In this document: piece by piece, positions 8,711 to 13,179 of the stretch
How positions within the stretch are numbered: the first letter of the stretch is position 1
Layout: the number at the start of each line of letters is the position of its first letter
Assembly: GCA_001970855.1 (NCBI GenBank)
Contig: LSSN01003087.1
Location: 1 to 13,179, forward strand
Origin: Smittium culicis
Lineage: Eukaryota; Kickxellomycota; Harpellomycetes; Harpellales; Legeriomycetaceae
Length of the DNA stretch: 13,179 nt
Direction of reading: 5' to 3'
The notes under the pieces: model-generated
What the model was told of the DNA's origin: nothing
Databases searched by the model: none
Seen by the model: only the letters and a program-made list of their open reading frames with translations
Position numbers and translations under genes: made by a program

Positions 8711-9591
8711 ATAACAAAGTATTGGCGATTTTGTTAAGCGTAATTTCAAATCATCTGCGGCTTTTGAACATTTTTCGTCCCGGTGCCATGGTATATCTTT
8801 TCTAAAAAGATTTGTTAAATGTTTTGCTATAATTAGATAATTTTTAATATACTTTCCGTAATAACCTGTTGTACCTAAGAAACTTTGTAATTGTTTTATA
8901 TTTCTATGATAACTGATATTGTTGATTGCTTTTATTTTTTCAGGATTTGTTTCTATTCCTGAAGCTGAAGTTATGTGATCTAAATAATTAAGACTTGTTT
9001 GCCCAAATATGCATTTTTTTTGAGTTTAATTTAATTTTTGATTCTATAATTAGCGAAAAAAACCTTTTTAAAGTCATCAATATGCTGTTCAACGCTTTTG
9101 GAGAATACAGTTATGTCATCTATATAGACTACTACTGTTTTCCATAATACTTCGCTCAGTACTCTTTCCATCAGGCGTTGGAAAGTTGCAGGGCTGTTAC
9201 AAAGGCCAAAAGGCATTACATTGTAACAAAAAAGACCACCTCCTGGTAGAGCAAATGCAGTTTTATGTCTGTCCTCTACCTTTAATTTTACTTTCCAGAA
9301 ACCAGCTAAGGCATTCAAACCGCTGAATATACTGGAATCTGATAATGCGTCAAAAATATCTGAAATATTTGGCAAAGGGTATACATCTTTCTTTGTCACT
9401 GAATTCGATTTCCTAAAATCTGAACAGACTCTTAATAATCCATTATTTTTCCAAACTGTTACGACTGGAGAGCACCAATCGGATACGCAGAGTTCGACTA
9501 TTTTCATTTCAATAATTCTATCGATCTCTTCATTAGATTTATGCTTCATGGTTTGCGTAATTCGATACGAACTTAACTTTATCAGCTTTTA
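8711..9591 (-). pseudogene. pol: reverse transcriptase of element B, motif A Asp lost
   Basis: The frame from 9591 to 9031 contains CSPVVTV, CSDFRK, KKDVYPLP, IFSGLNALAGFW, KTAFALPGG, VMPFGLCNSPATFQRLM and VYIDDITVFS. YIDD keeps both motif C Asp residues, but the motif A Asp, intact in element A (SIDAL), is Asn here (AAT at 9313-9315), which should abolish polymerisation. A TAA at 9589-9591 lies in frame between the linker and RT, and ATG 9549 is not the real start. Two homopolymer frameshifts (9056-9062 and 9014-9021) separate the palm from the thumb/connection region, which is still readable down to about 8711 (LQSFLGTTGYYGKY near 8875). Confidence 0.9.
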
Positions 9592-10230
9592 TTTTCCCGT
9601 ATCTATTTCGTGTTTAACTATATCAGTACCTGCTAATTCAGTATAATCCTCATCCATTATATCTTGATTTTCGTATATCAAAGCTTTTATTCTAAAATCA
9701 ATTGATTCGTAATCGTAATTTTCTAATTCAAATAACTCTTTTCCAATACCAAATAGCTCTTGACCTAATCAATTTTTTATATCCCTACAAACAGTGGTAC
9801 TAAGAGATAAAACTACGTCGTAATTCTAGATTTGCAATATTAACTCTTGGTTTTTTACATCAATTATAGCATTATGTGTCCTCAACCAATCGACCCCCAA
9901 GATTAAAGATTTTCTAACGCTAGCCATTACAAGAGCTTCTGCTTTAAATTTATAACCTGAAATTTCAGTTGGTAAATTATAAACGATCTGTAGAATATTG
10001 ATAGACCTTCCATCTGCTGTAATAATTGTTTGTTTTGAATTCTTGTCTACTTCTAAACCTAAATCGCTCATTAATGTATTTGAAATTACGCTACAAGCGG
10101 CCACTGTATCTATTATTACAACATAGTTTTCATTGAAGATCCTGTCTATAGCTTTGTAATTTGTTGTCACTTTTCTATCTAATAAGTGTATATCAGTTTC
10201 ACAATCGACTTTTTTGCACAATCGTAGCAA
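9592..10230 (-). pseudogene. pol: aspartic protease and protease-RT linker of element B
   Basis: From about 10230 the frame reads a retropepsin: the active-site region VIIDTVAACSVI (Asp at 10110-10108) followed some 70 residues later by LILGVDWLRTHNAIIDV, the second conserved block of the family. The active site should be D-T-G, but the Gly codon is GTG, Val (10102-10104), which is expected to kill the enzyme. A TAG at 9826 ends the open frame. The same frame goes on through NYDVVLSLST, a TGA near 9770, and ELFGIGKELFELE to the RT, and is homologous to 1768-2049 of element A. The open frame begins at a TTG and has a TGA just upstream, so it is part of a longer pol. Confidence 0.85.
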
Positions 10231-10698
10231 CTCAGTTCATATATCCGGCGATTATTGTAATGATTGAGAAATAGTAATTTCTGCTTTTATTGTTGATAAT
10301 TCGTCTTTTATTGAATATTTTCGGTTGTCTGCATTAAGAATAATGTATTTTTTTCTTCGTAAAGTCCCTGTAGTTAATTATTTTTCATCTGTCAATAATC
10401 TTTCAGAATTAGTAGATATTTTTGAATCTGCTTGGTTGATCGAATTAGAATCAATGTTATTGTGTTTAACAGGTAAATTAGAGAAATTTTTCTTTAAAAT
10501 CTTTACTGTGTTATGGTTATCTTTTGATATCAACTTTCTTTTTTCTGTAGCAAGTATTTGCTTTTTATTTATTTCATCCTCTGAATTTTCGTCCTTATTA
10601 TTAAAATCATTTGTATTTTCCCGATCACAAATATCGAACAAACTACATTGGCAATCAACATTAGGAAATTTCGAAATCGAATATTTCCGGTATTTTAT
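10231..10698 (-). pseudogene. pol: N-terminal pol segment of element B
   Basis: This stretch lies in the same frame as the protease. It includes an open piece at 10641-10378 rich in Asp, Glu, Asn and Lys, with no recognisable domain, as is common between nucleocapsid and protease. The frame opens just downstream of a TAG at 10699-10701, so it overlaps the last 38 bases of gag in the +1 frame. Stops near 10378 and 10235 break it. Its only functional claim is position. Confidence 0.6.
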
Positions 10699-11596
10699 CT
10701 AAATTAGCTATTTCAATACAGCCTAAATTTTTACTGTTACTATTAGGAATACTAATAGTTGGGCTTTGTTCAGCTCTTTTTTTATTCCAATACGATTTGG
10801 GGCAGTTTTTGTTAAAATGACCATCCTCTTTACAGTAAGTACAGCTTATTTTATTTAGATCTTTTTCTTCAGTGCCTTTAGGCTTTAATTTGCTTGAGCC
10901 TGGAATAGAGGCTTGAACCAAAGTTAAAACGTTTAAATTTAATTGATCAAATTTTTTAATTAACAACTCATACATTGAGTCATCATTATTTAGATCTGAT
11001 CTGAACATTAGTCTAGACCTTTCTACTGGATCATCAGCGTTTGCATTTTCGAAATTGATCAACTTTTCTAACGACTCTTCATCAGCTGCGACTTTAATGG
11101 ATTCTTTGTAAGATTTAAATTTGCTTTTTAATATAGACTTTTGAAGTTTTGGTTTTAAAGCAATTAATAAACATCTATACTTTATGGTCTCGTTAGTTAT
11201 TTTAGATTTATTAAAGAGCTTCTCTTATCGAAACAAAAGCTCATCAACCCCTTTGTCTTCTTCTTGATGGATATTTTGAAGTTCTTTCCATGCTCGAAGT
11301 TCAGCTTCTTGACCTTCAAACTTTTGGATAAAGTATGATCTTAGCTTAGTCCAAGATAGCCCAATTTTTTCCTGCATCTGAAACCAACTTATAGCTTTGC
11401 CGTCTAGATAAAGTTCCAAAAATTCTAGTATATCTTGCTCGTTCCACTTATTTTTTCTAGAAAATAATTCATAATTTCTAATCCAGTTACTTTCTTCAAC
11501 CAAATCTTCATTAGAGAATGGCTTAGGCTCAAATAGTTTAAGAAATCCACTATTGTGTGGATAAAGTTGCGCCGGTTGCTTTTCTTTTTGATCCAT
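10661..11596 (-). pseudogene. gag: gag of element B (capsid and CCHC nucleocapsid), one internal stop
   Basis: It starts at ATG 11596 (MDQKEKQ), the first ATG downstream of the 5' LTR, and runs 311 codons to TAA 10661. A single TAA at 11225-11227 interrupts it. The first part holds a Ty3-type capsid signature (NWIRNYELFSRKNKW, then SWTKLRSYFIQKFEG with Trp and Phe spacing typical of retrotransposon gag). The end carries the zinc knuckle CTYCKEDGHFNKNC. The region between 11225 and 11062 stays open in the same frame, so the later TTG/ATG-like starts are not real. The 38-base overlap with pol suggests pol was reached by +1 frameshifting, as in Ty3. It is the best preserved gene in the window. 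Confidence 0.88.
10802..10843 (-). other. CCHC zinc knuckle in gag of element B
   Basis: The pattern C-X2-C-X4-H-X4-C (CTYCKEDGHFNKNC) is complete, with ligand codons starting at 10843, 10834, 10819 and 10804 on the minus strand. It binds the RNA genome in this family. Confidence 0.9.
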
Positions 11597-11687
11597 AATT
11601 AGTAATAATTTTCTAGCTTTGATTTTGTTTATTTTTATTTATAAGTATAAGTATAAGTATCATAATTTAAATTTAATAGCGTTAGGC

Positions 11688-11703
11688 CTAGGTGGGATCG
11701 CCA
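11688..11703 (-). other. candidate primer-binding site of element B
   Basis: On the minus strand TGGCGATCCCACC follows the 5' LTR by about 4-7 nt. The leading TGG fits a tRNA CCA tail. The sequence would pair with a tRNA ending GGTGGGATCGCCA, which I cannot assign. It differs from element A's site, so the two families probably use different primers. Confidence 0.5.
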
Positions 11704-11707
11704 AAAC

Positions 11708-12118
11708 TGTCGTATAAAATTTTTTTTACAACGCCTAGTTCCAATAAAGATTCGTATGATAGTTTTTTACTCTTATAGTATGAGAGGATGATTGTAATTA
11801 TACATCCGCTCACTACAAACAAAATAGATTTAAGAATTGAATTTAATTATAAAGTTTTATCAAGAGGTTAATATTTAATAATTAGGAAAACTAGAAGAAA
11901 CTAAAATCTTCTTTCAAAATAATAAAAGTTCTCCTTGAGCCAGGCTTACTGTCACGAGGTATTTATAGCTCTAGAATATAATATTGGTATTCTAGATTTA
12001 AAGTGAATATATTTCATGTGGCACACGTTCACGTTGCACAAGATAAATTGATTCATGATATATAAATATAAATAATATGTTATTGAGATTAACCAAAAAC
12101 CACAAGGGGAAAATAACA
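11708..12118 (-). repeat. 5' LTR of element B
   Basis: It is the partner of 6528-6941. The right end AAATAACA gives TGTTATTTTCCCC in the element's sense. The left end is blurred, because the terminal CA seen in the other LTR is changed (GTCGTATAAAA), so it ends between 11708 and 11711. It differs from its partner by many substitutions and indels but shares the 54-base block at 11760-11813. Confidence 0.87.
11960..11967 (-). promoter_or_regulatory. TATA box in 5' LTR of element B
   Basis: Minus strand GAGCTATAAATACCTCG holds TATAAATA, about 250 bp before the LTR's 3' end and about 365 bp upstream of the gag ATG. It is the likely promoter of the element's transcript and is conserved with 6777-6784. 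Confidence 0.5.
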
Positions 12119-12120
12119 TT

Positions 12121-12634
12121 TGTTTTGATATAGTATTGATTTTGGCTAAAATATTTCATATAATATATTATATGACATTGTCTTAAGTAGCACAAAAAGA
12201 ATTTTTATATCTTTATTGGCTAATTAAGATGAAAAATTTTTTATATTGATTTAATTGTTTTGATTGTTAATGAGGAGTTTTATTGGATAATCTAGATTTG
12301 ATTTTTTATACTGGATTAGCAAGTAGTTTTTTACTATCTTTTAATCTAGTAAAATACCAGTATTAGCAATAGTTATAGTTTTAAAAAGAGAAAAATAGTA
12401 TTTAAGGGGGGGGGGTCTCGAAAGGGAGAAGAAGACGGATCTAACTTTATATATCATACCTAAATAAAAGAACTAAAACAGAAAATCAGATTTTATCGAA
12501 AACACTATTATTTTTATAACATTAAACTAGTAATAGTGGTGAAAAGGAAGGTTAAGGCCGAGTGATTCACACCAGAACACTAAAACGAATCCGCCTCAAA
12601 CTGATACTGGTAACAAAAAAGTTACAAAACTCAA
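12121..12634 (+). mobile_element. fragment C: A-family LTR plus start of internal leader, truncated
   Basis: From 12157 (CATATAATAT) to 12600 this aligns with element A's LTR at roughly 90% by eye. The likely LTR start is TGTTTTGATATAG at 12121, two bases after element B. Homology does not stop at the LTR end: ACTGGTAACAAAAAAGTTACAAAACTCAACAG (12606-12634 region) matches A's PBS and leader at 286-318. It is therefore the 5' LTR of an element whose body is missing, not a simple solo LTR. A run of ten G replaces A's GGGAGGGGAGG. Confidence 0.85.
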
Positions 12635-12900
12635 CAGATATGTTAGCTTTGTAAGCTTTTAAATAATATATAAGAATAGGAATAGGAAAATATTTATTAG
12701 CGATAACCACTGAAGAAAATATTATAATGAAATTTGGCGCCCCTTTTATACAATTTAGGTTGCCGAAAAAATAGTGTTTTAAAAGTATAATAATTATTGT
12801 AGCTATTCTATTTATGTAGAGCTTTATTCTTTGAAGCTCTTTGTTTATCTCTGTAGCAAACCTTATTCGATTATCGATCATTGTGTTACTAATAATTTTA
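12635..12900. other. AT-rich gap after fragment C
   Basis: I see no gene here. A 112-codon minus frame covers it but also runs through the LTR, is hydrophobic and of low complexity, and resembles nothing I know. TGGCGCCCC at 12735 looks like a PBS start but has no LTR before it. Confidence 0.5.
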
Positions 12901-13034
12901 TGCATTAAATAATCTATGATTATCTATCCACTAAAAGACCAGTATAGGATTATAATATTATGCATTAAATAATTCATGATTATCTATCCACTAATACATT
13001 ATCATAAGCATTGATTATTATGCATTAAATAATT
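12901..13034. repeat. 60-bp tandem repeat, two full units and a partial third
   Basis: TGCATTAAATAAT recurs at 12901, 12961 and 13021, exactly 60 bases apart. Units 1 and 2 agree almost fully over their first 34 bases (including ATGATTATCTATCCACTA) and less in the second half. Unit 3 stops after about 14 bases. Confidence 0.85.
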
Positions 13035-13057
13035 TTACTAATTAATGATTTCATTTG

Positions 13058-13179
13058 CTAACAGATTATCTTCCTCTTTAAGGAGTTGTCCTCAACGCTT
13101 GTTAGTTCTTGGGATAGGTGAGAAAATAGTTCCGGTTCATCGACTGGATTTATATCTTCGGCTGATGAGCCTTTCCATT
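13058..13179 (-). CDS. possible 3' end of an unidentified gene, cut by the window edge
   Basis: On the minus strand one frame is open from the right edge to TAG 13058-13060, 39 codons. It is acidic then basic at the end, with DINPVDEPELFSHL, SQELTSVED and KRKIIC. Its base composition is richer in G+C than the neighbouring DNA and its residue use looks protein-like rather than AT-driven, which is why I list it. It is short, I do not recognise the family, and it could be another transposon protein or a host gene. The sequence to the right of the window would decide. Confidence 0.35.
   Translation of the reverse strand, partial: WKGSSAEDINPVDEPELFSHLSQELTSVEDNSLKRKIIC

Larger units (their letters stand above)
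6528..12118 (-). mobile_element. Ty3/gypsy LTR retrotransposon, element B, complete but inactive
   Basis: Reading leftward from 12118 the order is LTR, PBS, gag, protease, RT, RNase H, integrase, LTR, about 5.6 kb in all. The two LTRs are clearly homologous but differ by many substitutions and small indels (roughly 85-90% by eye), indicating an older insertion than element A's LTRs would suggest. The coding part is much better kept than A's: gag has one stop, and pol has a few stops and about four small frameshifts. The two proteomes align in every domain, so A and B are relatives from different families with different LTRs. The flanks (CGAGA left, TTTGT right) show no target-site duplication. 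Confidence 0.93.

Noticed and set aside
10325..10702. A 125-codon plus-strand ORF rich in Phe and Leu
   Set aside because: It is antisense to the gag-pol junction of element B. Its hydrophobicity comes from the Asp/Asn/Lys-rich codons on the other strand.
12735..12743. TGGCGCCCC as a tRNA-Lys type primer-binding site
   Set aside because: No LTR end precedes it and no gag follows.
12567..12905. A 112-codon minus-strand ORF
   Set aside because: It runs into the conserved LTR tail of fragment C and is Ile/Tyr/Asn-rich without motifs, as expected by chance in AT-rich DNA.
12901..13034. The periodic repeat as a CRISPR array
   Set aside because: There are only three units, similarity extends into the would-be spacers, and the context is eukaryotic transposon DNA.

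Overview
This 13.2 kb window is AT-rich and consists almost entirely of transposable-element DNA from a eukaryote. It holds two damaged Ty3/gypsy (Metaviridae-type) LTR retrotransposons in opposite orientations, a third LTR fragment, diverged repeat-like spacer DNA, a short tandem repeat, and perhaps the 3' end of one further gene at the right edge. I see no bacterial operons, rRNA, tRNA or CRISPR. The base composition, lack of visible introns and Ty3-type gag-PR-RT-RNaseH-IN order suit a small AT-rich eukaryotic genome such as a fungus or fungus-related parasite (a microsporidian is possible). The host cannot be proved from this sequence.

Layout. Element A lies on the + strand from before base 1 to 5354. 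It has a 5' LTR cut by the window edge (1-279), a possible primer-binding site, a shattered gag (about 415-1264), and a decayed pol: protease with an internal deletion, RT with many stops, then a surprisingly open RNase H-integrase stretch and an integrase tail ending at 4609. A polypurine tract (4841-4853) and the 3' LTR (about 4871-5354) close it. Bases 5355-6527 are gene-free and carry faint repeat structure. Element B lies on the - strand (6528-12118). Reading right to left it has a 5' LTR with a TATA box (11708-12118), PBS, gag (11596-10661), pol (10698-6984: protease, RT, RNase H, integrase with GPY/F tail) and a 3' LTR (6528-6941). A third A-family LTR plus leader (about 12121-12634, called C) begins almost at once after B. 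Then come about 270 bp of featureless AT-rich DNA, three 60-bp-spaced repeat units (12901-13034) and a possible - strand partial ORF (13058-13179).

How the parts relate. In an intact element gag would build the particle, protease would cut the Gag-Pol precursor, RT/RNase H would copy the RNA from a tRNA-type primer and integrase would insert the copy. Both copies here are dead by different lesions: A has lost catalytic residues in protease, RT and RNase H, while B has lost them in protease and RT. Both keep the integrase D,D(35)E triad. The main puzzle is that the LTRs of heavily decayed A are identical over all 279 comparable bases, while the LTRs of the better preserved B differ visibly. 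This suggests A was recently mobilised in trans as a non-autonomous copy, or that its LTRs were homogenised by conversion or assembly.
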